Assembly: GCF_014172405.1 (NCBI RefSeq)
Contig: NZ_WNXC01000010.1
Span: 186,001-250,000 of the forward strand
Direction: 5' to 3'
From: Pedobacter gandavensis
GTDB lineage: Bacteria > Bacteroidota > Bacteroidia > Sphingobacteriales > Sphingobacteriaceae
Length of the DNA stretch: 64,000 bases
Part shown: positions 54,662-63,030 of the stretch, one piece after another
Numbering within the stretch: the stretch's first letter is position 1
How the letters are laid out: every line of letters starts with the position of its first letter
Notes under the pieces: generated by a model
What the model saw: the letters and a program-made list of their open reading frames with translations, nothing else
What the model was told of the DNA's origin: nothing
Database searches by the model: none
Program-made: the position numbers and the translations under genes

Positions 54662-55969
54662 ATGCTTGAACAACCAGAACCGAGAACTGTACTTAAACTT
54701 GATGAGCCTATCATTTTGCATGATGGTAATTGCACGCTTAAAAGCGGCGCAATTGAAATCAACTTGATAGGGAAGATATTTTTTAAGTGGTTTCCTAGTC
54801 ACGGTGTTGTTTTTGAAGGGACAGGAAACGCCCCTGGAAACATAATGGACATAAACAATTTTGAACTGATCATCGACAACCAGGTGGTTGGCTCTTGTTT
54901 TCTTACCAGCATAACCGACAATTTCACATCCTTCAAGGGTATCCTCGGAAGCGTCTGTATTTTAGGTGACAAAAGTATTTCGGTGCCCAGTATCGAATTT
55001 GAAGTTTGTAACCTGCGAGAGTTTTTTGGAAGAAGCAGTGCAGCAAATTTTTCCGGTAAGCATTTGCTCCTTGAAAACGACCAATTTAAAATCCAGCTAT
55101 TCAAGCACATTGATTTTTCAAATAAAAGCAAAGAACTTAAGTGGAAAGGGTCATATCAAGCACTTTATAGTGGGCTTTTAGAACCCATAAATAGCAAGGC
55201 TTCGCTAACGTATGAAGGCACACAAGAAATATTTACCTGTCTGTTTTTGTTTCTATCGTTTTTAAATGGAAGAAGGTGTTCACCAATTTTCAGAAAAGGT
55301 ATCTTTCAAGATAAAGCGGTATGGTCTGACTTTACACCATACCATGTCGATAAATTTAAAAGCGTAACCAATTGGCCTCCACAAATAGATACCGCTGAAA
55401 TTGAGAGTCTTTGGAAGAATTTTTCAGAGATGTATCGTGATCCCGATACGAAGGATTTCTTAGAAGTAGCAATCCATACTTATATTCGGACAAATGGCCA
55501 CATAGCATTTGCATTCGAAGGAATAGCAATGATCGCAAATACTTTAGAGTTGCTATTTAATGTCCTTGTGGTAGAAAAGAAAAAAATAATTGCCGGAAAA
55601 GATGTTGAGAATTTACAGGCATCAAATAAAATCAGACTCTTACTCTCACAAGTGGGGTTAGGGAACGAGATACCAAGTAAACTAACCGGAATGATCACCT
55701 ATAAAGCTTCTACGAAAGAGTTTCGCGAAATGGACGGCCCGGAGTTCTTCACACAAATAAGAAATTCAATAGTGCATGGTCAGGCAGACAAACGAAAAAA
55801 ACTATCGCAGATTCCAGAAACTGTATTGAGAGAGGTCGTTGATATGAGTATTTGGTATGTTGAAGTTATCCTTTTAAACATTCTGAACTACCAGGGCAAA
55901 TACCAAAATCGAACATTAAAGGCTGAATGGGCGGGCCAAGGAGAAGAAGTAATGCCATGGGTTCGATAA
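54662..55969 (+). CDS. HEPN-domain protein (ApeA-like layout)
   Basis: 435 residues. The N-terminal 200 are mainly beta-strand-like with no recognised motif. The C-terminal 180 are helical and contain the HEPN catalytic motif R-x4-H as RNSIVH (Arg367-His372) in EFFTQIRNSIVHGQADKR, typical of HEPN RNases. A beta-rich N-domain followed by HEPN resembles the ApeA defence protein, though ApeA is longer, so I do not assign the name. It is the last gene of the STAND-FRG-HEPN operon and converges on the trypsin-STAND gene with 14 bases between stops. Confidence 0.68.
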   Translation: MLEQPEPRTVLKLDEPIILHDGNCTLKSGAIEINLIGKIFFKWFPSHGVVFEGTGNAPGNIMDINNFELIIDNQVVGSCFLTSITDNFTSFKGILGSVCILGDKSISVPSIEFEVCNLREFFGRSSAANFSGKHLLLENDQFKIQLFKHIDFSNKSKELKWKGSYQALYSGLLEPINSKASLTYEGTQEIFTCLFLFLSFLNGRRCSPIFRKGIFQDKAVWSDFTPYHVDKFKSVTNWPPQIDTAEIESLWKNFSEMYRDPDTKDFLEVAIHTYIRTNGHIAFAFEGIAMIANTLELLFNVLVVEKKKIIAGKDVENLQASNKIRLLLSQVGLGNEIPSKLTGMITYKASTKEFREMDGPEFFTQIRNSIVHGQADKRKKLSQIPETVLREVVDMSIWYVEVILLNILNYQGKYQNRTLKAEWAGQGEEVMPWVR

Positions 55970-55983
55970 TTTATCAAAGCGCC

Positions 55984-58900
55984 TTACGCAGAAACAAAGG
56001 TTTCCTTAACCAAAAAAGCAACAGAAGATCCAGCATTGATCATTTTATCGAGGATAAATACAAAATTCCGGGAGGCTTCCTTATCTGCTTTAACCAGATT
56101 TCCCTTCCGAAAATATACGCGCTGAATATATTTTTCGGTACTGTAAAGCGTGGTCCAGTTATCCTTATCAATAGATTCAATAAGTGATTTGAACAACTGT
56201 AAACTATCTGGAAATAAATCCTCAAAACCAATGCCTCCGATTAAGCCAATGGTTCTCGGCAAATCATTAATCCCCAAATGCCTAACGATTTCCAAGAAAA
56301 AAGCTACGTTTTGTTTGATCACCGGCCAACTGTCAGCACTGTCTCTCCAATACCAGTCAAGCAACAGGTACTTGATAAACGTGGTCTTTTCGGTTTTCAA
56401 GGTTTTGTATAAAACAATTTCCCACAACTTTATGAATCGTGATGTTTTAAGATTCTTATCCTCATGGTCAAATATATTCTTAAAAGATTGTGCAACCAGC
56501 TCAATACTTTCATTGCTAATTCTGGAAGAATTTTCAGTAGTGATGGAAAGTAAAGAATCCATAAGGGAAACAAATAATTTATCGATCTCTATTCCTTCAT
56601 GCTCAAGAACAATTTTCCCGTACTTGAACTGAAAATGAAGCGAACCCTCAAAATACTCAGACCGTTGCCTACGGTCCTGCTTTTCAAGATCGTTCCAGGT
56701 ATTTTCAATCAAAAACTGCTGATATTTAGAAAGAAAGAGATAACCGTTAGCATCCAACTCACTGGTTTCTGAAAGGAACAAAAATGCTTTATCTAAATTA
56801 AATAAGCAGTTGCGACTATGATTGAATTTCAGATCATTTAGCCAATCCATTTCCGGTGGAGCTTCTTTATTTCTCCAATTAGGTTCGATAGCGTTCAAAA
56901 CCAGCTCATTGAAACACTTTATCGCAAATTCCATGTCATTATTCCAACATCCCCCCGCTATTTTCTCAAACAATGGCTTTTTGAGTCCGTCATCTATTCC
57001 GAACAAATGAATAGCCTTATTTAGTATAATTTGAGCACGTTGAGCGGTTTCCATTGCATATGAAGCCCCTAACAAGCTTGGTAGAAATTTAAACACTACC
57101 TCTTTGTTCCAGGTAGAGTATCGTCCAAATCCTGTGTTAAACCTTTCATTTTCCTGCTCAATAAAAAACTCCGCGGCATCGAACACAATATCAATACACC
57201 AATCGAATTCTTGCTGACTTAACCGTGATCTATAATAGGTTAAGCCAATTTCGGCAACAGCTGTCGGAGAATTATACATTCTGTTATCCATAGAATCCGT
57301 CTCTAACAATTCTTTAGACAAGGCTGAAAAACGCAGCCAATTCTCATAGGTGTTGTCTTCAAATTGGTTTTTATCCAAAATCAGGTGGCACCAGTTCCAA
57401 ACCGTAATCCCACTGTCCCCTTCAAATGACTTTCTGGCTTCTTCCAACTCAGCTTTCATAGGTTCAGGAAGCTGGGGTGCTATGATCACACCGACCTCTG
57501 TTGTTTCGGTAACCTGATATTTAGCCCGATCTATCCTGATGAGCACATACGGCCAGTTGTCCCAGTCTTTTGAGCCTTTAGTCACCAGCGTATTGTTAAA
57601 CATTTCGATAAATTCAGCAATCCTTTCTGAAAAACCTTCGTAAAACGACATTTTAAGGATGAGAAAATCTAAAGTCTGATTACGATGTGCTAAGTTTTTG
57701 GAATTGATCCTTTCACGCTGCGCTCTAGGATGTTTTCCCGACATATCTGGTGGCGTGAAGATATCCCGTTCACTAATCCTCCGCTGTAAATCCCAACGAA
57801 ATGCTTCTTTAAAGCTGAATGCCGGTAACATCACCATCCCTACCGCAAACGGGTAGGCAACGGCCACACTTGCAATGGTTGCACTAACCGATACCGATAT
57901 GTTTTGCGAAAAAAGTTGAGTAACAATCCGCTCAAGTTCCTGGCGGGAGGCATCAGTTTTTTGTGTCCCGAGTTCTAGCAAATGGTTTTCAAGAGCCATG
58001 TGAAGGCAATTTAATAATTTCGGGCATCGATGGCTGCCACGATACATTCGCCAGATCTCCGAATTCCCATACACTTTTTTCCTGCTTCCATCATTTAAAA
58101 TCAGTTCAACCTCCACTAGCTCGTCTTTGCTTAAACCCCTATAGGTGTTTATCGAACGGTTAATAAACGAAGAGAACTGATCAACAGACAATTCAGCATG
58201 GTATTTCAACAAATATGGCAAAGGCGTTTGCAGCGCACTTTCCGGATAGAAATCACGCTTACCCTCACTGCTTAACCCAAAAAGCTCTTCCATTTCTGGT
58301 TCACGCTCGAAATTGATCAGCTGGCTTAGACGCGGAAACCCCCTATCCACATTTCTATATTTCGCTTTTGCTTCATTTTCAGCCGTGTCCGTCCAAGAAT
58401 ACTGCGCTATCTCCCACACCAATTCGGGAAGGAAGCGACACACTTGTTCACTTGAGTAATAATCCAGGCACAGTTCGAGTACTTTTTGGTGAAAATCAAG
58501 GGGTAATTCTTCGTCCGAGCTAGCAACCCTAGATTCCAAATCTCGGACATACTGGAATGATTCTCTCACAAAAGCTTCAAAATCGGATTTATTCTGTCCA
58601 ACTAGTTTGAACAATAGCTTCAATAAGTTTGTAGTTATATTTCCACCACTATCGTTACGGCGGTTCACAAATCCCTTACTATAATTCTTCAATAACTGAG
58701 TAATCAACTTAAAAGCATTAGCCGAAGGCAACTGATCGATTTCTACTTCCTGTTTACCCCAATCCAACAGCAGTTGGATGATTAGAAAATGTTGGCTAGT
58801 AAGTTCTGCATAGTTTGTTGTGATAAAATTGACCATCGCATTCCACCCAGGACCGGTGGAAGTCAGGATATCACTGGTCATATACTCCCTTTCATCTAGA

Positions 58901-60885
58901 AAATTTTCAGCCACCCTGTAACCTTGCATAGCTTTGCAGGATGTCCGGAGTAAATGAATGCACCGAATCAATAAACTGGCATTGTTAGCCATCAAAATAT
59001 CTTGATTTGCGTTTAAAAAGATACTGCAAACCTTAGAATTCAGCATCGCTATGATTACCTCATCTTTCCAGGAAGTCCCAATTGCTGCCATGGTCAGCGT
59101 TTCTAAAGTAATGGTCTGAGCACTCTTGACATCGACCCTATATATTTCCTGAAGCCAAAAACGGAAGCCGCGTCTCATTGAATAGCTGCTTCCAATCTCT
59201 AAAAGAAACATTTCTAAACTGGTCGCTGTCTCAAATGTAGCGCGCATGTGCCTCACCAGTGCCCAGTCTTCAAGTATATCGTGGGCAGGAGCGTAAGTTC
59301 TTAAACCGAAAACATCCACATTTTCTTTTAGCAGATGATCCGAGAGTAAATTCAGAAGAATTAGCGCATCCGTGTTTTCCTGTAGTTTTACATACGGGGA
59401 CATCAATTTTGCCCTTGTGAGTGCAACGTATTGAAATAAATTTTCCCGGCCAACATTATCCTTTCTGATGACATTCTCCCAAAGTAAATTTTTCAGTTTG
59501 AGTTCATCAAGCTCTTCATTTGCCACATCATTAATCACTGTGACGAGAAAGTTCAAATAAAAGGGGGTTCGGACAAACGATTCAATCTTTGGATTTTTCA
59601 TCCAGCTCTGAAGCTTAGGAAAAGCTTCCGTCACCGGTAACATCTCCTGGTCGGTCAACAAGTCTATATCCAACTTACTCCAGGGTACCGAAACCGAACT
59701 GAACATACCAAATGTGCTCATGGTAAGCGCATAAGATCGGACAGATAAAATAATTTTCAGCTCACTGTAGGTCAGGGTTAACTTCAGTAACTCCTTAATG
59801 ACTTCAATTTGGCTATGCTCAAATCCTTTTTCGGCGCTGTCGATATAAATAATCTTTAGACCTGAAAGATCCCTACTCTTCAACAGATCACCCATCGTAC
59901 TAGTAATACCTAATAAAGACAAAAGTTCTGCTGAACTGGCCTTGCAGACCTGAGTTCCATAAAAACTGATGACTTTAGCGTTTCTTTCAGTTTCCAGATA
60001 CCGAAGTAATGCTTTCGAAAAAGTCGACTTACCCGCACCTGCAATGCCTGAAATCAGCAGCACATTAGTTTGGGTTAGTAAGGAGCTCGCCTTCTGAATA
60101 TAGCGGGAACGATCAATATGTATGCCACTGATGCTGTCACTAATATTTCCCAATAGGGATTCCGAATTGCCTTTCAATATTTGAAAAGCCTTGATCAATT
60201 CGGGATTTCCCTCCAGTATAGAAAGGGGTTCCGGTAAAAGATTATTGGCTACTAAGAGTGCATTAAGATATTTTATACTTGTCCCGGAAAACCTTCCCCA
60301 CTCTTCAAATTTCAGGATTATACCTAGCAGGTAAATATTGCTGCCGCATTTTAAAATGATACCACTTCCTGAAAGGCCTACGACTGTATTTTCAGTCAAA
60401 TTTAATTCAGACTTGAGATCAGATTCTATGTTTATTACACCGCCCGAAATTGGGGGTAATAGGGTTCCATTAACTCTAACTGCGGTATTGTGTTCAGACC
60501 CCATTGGATAGCCATAGAAAAACAATTCACGCTCACCAGCATGATCTTCAGCCAGCATGATGTCCGGAAAGTCACCAAAAATCTCAGACAACTCTTTTTG
60601 TGAAACTAAAATTATTGCAAAGTCCACTTCGGGATGCACAACCACCTGATCTCCATCATTTAAGTGGTAGTACTTTCCGGTTCCGTTTTGATGAATGGTA
60701 ATATCCTGAAGCTTCCGCAAGCTATTATTGGCATCTACAATGCAATGTTTAGCGGTGATGATACAGAGCCTATCCTCATCTGATTTAAGCCTGTAAATTG
60801 TACCCGTCCCCTCCTTTCCATTTTGAACAGATATTCTGACAGAAAGCCTACTTACAATGGTGGCAAAACTAGGATGTTCGTACAT
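55984..60885 (-). CDS. Trypsin-like protease-STAND NTPase fusion (Avs type 1-like)
   Basis: 1633 residues. An S1 protease-like domain spans about 1-200 with a full triad: His in IITAKHCIVDA (near 42), Asp in HPEVDFAIILVS (near 88) and Ser in VVGLSGSGIIL (near 170). The usual GDSG is GLSG. A STAND NTPase follows (about 260-560): Walker A SGIAGAGKSTFSKAL (lysine near 284), Walker B LKIIYIDSAEKGFEH, and PAHDILEDWALVRHM at its end. About 1,050 C-terminal residues are helical, sensor-like. In Avs type 1 systems MBL, protease and STAND are, as I recall, separate genes; here protease and STAND are one chain. The MBL gene ends 2 bases upstream. Confidence 0.8.
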   Translation of the reverse strand: MYEHPSFATIVSRLSVRISVQNGKEGTGTIYRLKSDEDRLCIITAKHCIVDANNSLRKLQDITIHQNGTGKYYHLNDGDQVVVHPEVDFAIILVSQKELSEIFGDFPDIMLAEDHAGERELFFYGYPMGSEHNTAVRVNGTLLPPISGGVINIESDLKSELNLTENTVVGLSGSGIILKCGSNIYLLGIILKFEEWGRFSGTSIKYLNALLVANNLLPEPLSILEGNPELIKAFQILKGNSESLLGNISDSISGIHIDRSRYIQKASSLLTQTNVLLISGIAGAGKSTFSKALLRYLETERNAKVISFYGTQVCKASSAELLSLLGITSTMGDLLKSRDLSGLKIIYIDSAEKGFEHSQIEVIKELLKLTLTYSELKIILSVRSYALTMSTFGMFSSVSVPWSKLDIDLLTDQEMLPVTEAFPKLQSWMKNPKIESFVRTPFYLNFLVTVINDVANEELDELKLKNLLWENVIRKDNVGRENLFQYVALTRAKLMSPYVKLQENTDALILLNLLSDHLLKENVDVFGLRTYAPAHDILEDWALVRHMRATFETATSLEMFLLEIGSSYSMRRGFRFWLQEIYRVDVKSAQTITLETLTMAAIGTSWKDEVIIAMLNSKVCSIFLNANQDILMANNASLLIRCIHLLRTSCKAMQGYRVAENFLDEREYMTSDILTSTGPGWNAMVNFITTNYAELTSQHFLIIQLLLDWGKQEVEIDQLPSANAFKLITQLLKNYSKGFVNRRNDSGGNITTNLLKLLFKLVGQNKSDFEAFVRESFQYVRDLESRVASSDEELPLDFHQKVLELCLDYYSSEQVCRFLPELVWEIAQYSWTDTAENEAKAKYRNVDRGFPRLSQLINFEREPEMEELFGLSSEGKRDFYPESALQTPLPYLLKYHAELSVDQFSSFINRSINTYRGLSKDELVEVELILNDGSRKKVYGNSEIWRMYRGSHRCPKLLNCLHMALENHLLELGTQKTDASRQELERIVTQLFSQNISVSVSATIASVAVAYPFAVGMVMLPAFSFKEAFRWDLQRRISERDIFTPPDMSGKHPRAQRERINSKNLAHRNQTLDFLILKMSFYEGFSERIAEFIEMFNNTLVTKGSKDWDNWPYVLIRIDRAKYQVTETTEVGVIIAPQLPEPMKAELEEARKSFEGDSGITVWNWCHLILDKNQFEDNTYENWLRFSALSKELLETDSMDNRMYNSPTAVAEIGLTYYRSRLSQQEFDWCIDIVFDAAEFFIEQENERFNTGFGRYSTWNKEVVFKFLPSLLGASYAMETAQRAQIILNKAIHLFGIDDGLKKPLFEKIAGGCWNNDMEFAIKCFNELVLNAIEPNWRNKEAPPEMDWLNDLKFNHSRNCLFNLDKAFLFLSETSELDANGYLFLSKYQQFLIENTWNDLEKQDRRQRSEYFEGSLHFQFKYGKIVLEHEGIEIDKLFVSLMDSLLSITTENSSRISNESIELVAQSFKNIFDHEDKNLKTSRFIKLWEIVLYKTLKTEKTTFIKYLLLDWYWRDSADSWPVIKQNVAFFLEIVRHLGINDLPRTIGLIGGIGFEDLFPDSLQLFKSLIESIDKDNWTTLYSTEKYIQRVYFRKGNLVKADKEASRNFVFILDKMINAGSSVAFLVKETFVSA

Positions 60886-60887
60886 AT

Positions 60888-61922
60888 TTAGTAATTGGTT
60901 TGGATAAAAAGTGGTTTGTTTTTTTCAGGAAATAAGATATTGAAATTCAGCGAAGTGATGAGTTCTTCGCGATCTGAAGCGAAAATCTTTGGCAACATCG
61001 CATCATTATGCGTAAAATAAAAATACAACGGCTGGTCGGCAAAGCGAAATGATTTTTTAAGAATTCGAACTAGTGTTTCTTTGTTCGGCAATCCGCTCCT
61101 GTTTAATCCGTTTACCGAAAAGATGAACTTATCACAGTCAATGCAAGCCAGTAATGCATTACTGGTGTTCATTTTACTCCCGTGGTGGGCAATCTTGATC
61201 CATTCGCAATTCAGCCTATTTGTATCGTTAAAGCCCAATTTCTCCAGGGTATCGACAACCACAGACGGGTATGCATCCCCCAATAGTAAAAAATTTTTGG
61301 CCGCAACTTTCACAAGGATAGCTATGCTACTGCCATTTGTGATACTGATATCTTCCTCTGCTTCTGTATCTACATCTGCTAATAATTGATCAATCGGAGT
61401 TAAATGGTCTCTAAATGCCGAAATCTCGTTAGATACGCTTTCGATGTAATTCACCGCTTTGGTATAACCGGTGGTGTTTGGAGACAGCAATATGATTTCC
61501 GCGCCAAAAAGTTTAAAAGATGGGGAAAGGTTGGTATAGGTATTCTTTGTAAACTGATTTATTCCAAGTAAAAAATCCTTGAACATCATGAGCTGTGCCG
61601 CACTAATATTGCCTTCCTTTGAACCAATCGCGACATCAAAGTTCGCCCACCACTCCCCTACGAATGTCTGGTGATCAAAATCTTTGTCCCGAATAAACGA
61701 AAGTATTCCCCCAATATGGTCATTATCACAATGCGTTAAAATCAATAAATCAATTTTTTCCGTTCTATCCCTGATTTTACACAATTGGGGTTTCAAGACA
61801 GATTGATAGGTTTTTACATAGCCACCGTCAATTAGAATGTTTACAAACTTTCCATGATTACCCAGAAACCGTAAAATAATAGCGTCACCGCATAGTACAT
61901 TCAAAAACGTAGATTCTACCAT
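60888..61922 (-). CDS. ComEC-like metallo-beta-lactamase-fold hydrolase
   Basis: 344 residues, soluble. The MBL metal motif is LILTHCDNDHIGGIL (HxDxDH form, about residues 61-75), as in ComEC/Rec2-type proteins. The C-terminal motif KIAHHGSKMNTSNALL and FLLLGDAYPS complete the fold. It is immediately upstream of the trypsin-STAND gene (2 bases), and an MBL protein is a known partner in Avs type 1. It could be a nuclease or a processing enzyme of that system; the target is unknown. Confidence 0.85.
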   Translation of the reverse strand: MVESTFLNVLCGDAIILRFLGNHGKFVNILIDGGYVKTYQSVLKPQLCKIRDRTEKIDLLILTHCDNDHIGGILSFIRDKDFDHQTFVGEWWANFDVAIGSKEGNISAAQLMMFKDFLLGINQFTKNTYTNLSPSFKLFGAEIILLSPNTTGYTKAVNYIESVSNEISAFRDHLTPIDQLLADVDTEAEEDISITNGSSIAILVKVAAKNFLLLGDAYPSVVVDTLEKLGFNDTNRLNCEWIKIAHHGSKMNTSNALLACIDCDKFIFSVNGLNRSGLPNKETLVRILKKSFRFADQPLYFYFTHNDAMLPKIFASDREELITSLNFNILFPEKNKPLFIQTNY

Positions 61923-62001
61923 ACTTTGTCAAAAGTACAAATACTATATCATAACTCATTGGCATCTGAGAGCAGCCACTGAAATAAATCATCAAATAAC
62001 T

Positions 62002-62469
62002 TTATTGATTTCCGGTGGTACTTTTTGCGTTAAAGCGCCGGTCTTCGATAATTTTAGACCAAATAATTATGATTAAAAAACAGACTTCGATACCCAGCAT
62101 AATCAGCTTCACTGCTAAGAACGAACATCCAATCAAAGCAGCAAGAGCACCAAAAGACAATACCCAAAGCGTAACACCAACCCCGATGAGCACAGTTCCA
62201 GACAAAAGTTCATCGGCAGAATTACCCCATTTTAAATCATCATCTTTTGGGTTGGTAAGTAAAAAACTCGCACCGGTATTAATGACCAGAAAGGGTGAAG
62301 CAATTGCAGAAGATAGTAAAGTCAACTTGGCAAGATCCAAGTCCCGGAACAACTGTGTGTCGAAATGAAAAATTAAATAGGCACTTACCGGCCAAACACA
62401 GAACGCAACGATAAATAGAGAAAGTTTCCAGCCAATGGTAATTTCTTTAAAATAATTGAGCAGAGACAT
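62002..62469 (-). CDS. Small four-helix membrane protein
   Basis: 155 residues with about four hydrophobic segments: KLSLFIVAFCVWPVSAYLIF, KLTLLSSAIASPFLVINT, LSGTVLIGVGVTLWVLSFGA and AVKLIMLGIEVCFLIIIIW. They are separated by short charged loops, with a basic C-terminal tail. No family was recognised. It is 79 bases upstream of the MBL gene on the same strand and may be an accessory or membrane effector of the MBL/trypsin-STAND operon, or a separate immunity-like protein. Confidence 0.6.
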   Translation of the reverse strand: MSLLNYFKEITIGWKLSLFIVAFCVWPVSAYLIFHFDTQLFRDLDLAKLTLLSSAIASPFLVINTGASFLLTNPKDDDLKWGNSADELLSGTVLIGVGVTLWVLSFGALAALIGCSFLAVKLIMLGIEVCFLIIIIWSKIIEDRRFNAKSTTGNQ

Positions 62470-62567
62470 TATTTAAACAATTTATAATTTAAGAAAGCTA
62501 TGAATTATATCCTAAAACCAACTGCAAGATTATCGTAAATATTGATAGATTGAGAAATGATTCCATT

Positions 62568-62747
62568 TTAGTCGTTCACAACTACGATTTTTCCATCGTC
62601 ATCTTTATAAACCAATTGGTTGAATTCAACCTGAAGATGGCCTCCTCGATCCTTTAGTCTATAAAAATCAAGCCCTCCAAAATAGATTTCCAAATCCTGA
62701 TCTTCTTTTTTCAACTGTTCGATTAATTCCTTTACTGTTATTTTCAT
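62568..62747 (-). CDS. 59-residue small protein
   Basis: Encodes MKITVKELIEQLKKEDQDLE followed by IYFGGLDFYRLKDRGGHL and an acidic end VVVND. The initial pattern (K-E-L-I-E-x-L-x-K-x-D-Q-D) resembles small proteins seen in phage and mobile-element contexts. It is soluble, alpha plus beta, with a start 66 bases after a hairpin and promoter element. It is likely the first gene of the minus-strand operon leading to MBL and trypsin-STAND. Function is unknown. Confidence 0.65.
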   Translation of the reverse strand: MKITVKELIEQLKKEDQDLEIYFGGLDFYRLKDRGGHLQVEFNQLVYKDDDGKIVVVND

Positions 62748-62783
62748 ATTTATTTAAAGTGCTTTGTTTCGCAATCTACTCTA

Positions 62784-62813
62784 CGATTAAAACTCTTTAC
62801 AAAGTTTTAATCG
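62784..62813 (-). promoter_or_regulatory. Perfect hairpin at the predicted 5' end of the minus-strand operon
   Basis: CGATTAAAACT (62784-62794) and AGTTTTAATCG (62803-62813) form a perfect 11-bp stem with an 8-base loop. It lies at or just after the expected transcription start, so it could protect the mRNA or act as an operator. Confidence 0.5.
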
Positions 62814-62818
62814 AATTG

Positions 62819-62826
62819 CAAAATTA
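62819..62826 (-). promoter_or_regulatory. Bacteroidota -7 element of the MBL/trypsin-STAND operon
   Basis: The minus strand reads TAATTTTG, an exact TAnnTTTG match, 5 bases upstream of the hairpin and about 70 bases before the 59-residue gene. No clear -33 element. Confidence 0.4.
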
Positions 62827-63030
62827 ACCGATTCTACCAGTTTTGCTCATACTTTATAATGTTAACCCTAAGTTACAATAACATTTAAGCAATAGAGAAT
62901 TTTGATGACCAGTTAGCTATAGCGGGATTTTCAGCCTATGTTTTCTAAAATCTATAATGAAAGTGTCATCTTACTCCCCTTCGAAAAATAGTTTTAAACT
63001 TAAGATAGAATCATTCATCCAATCCATATT

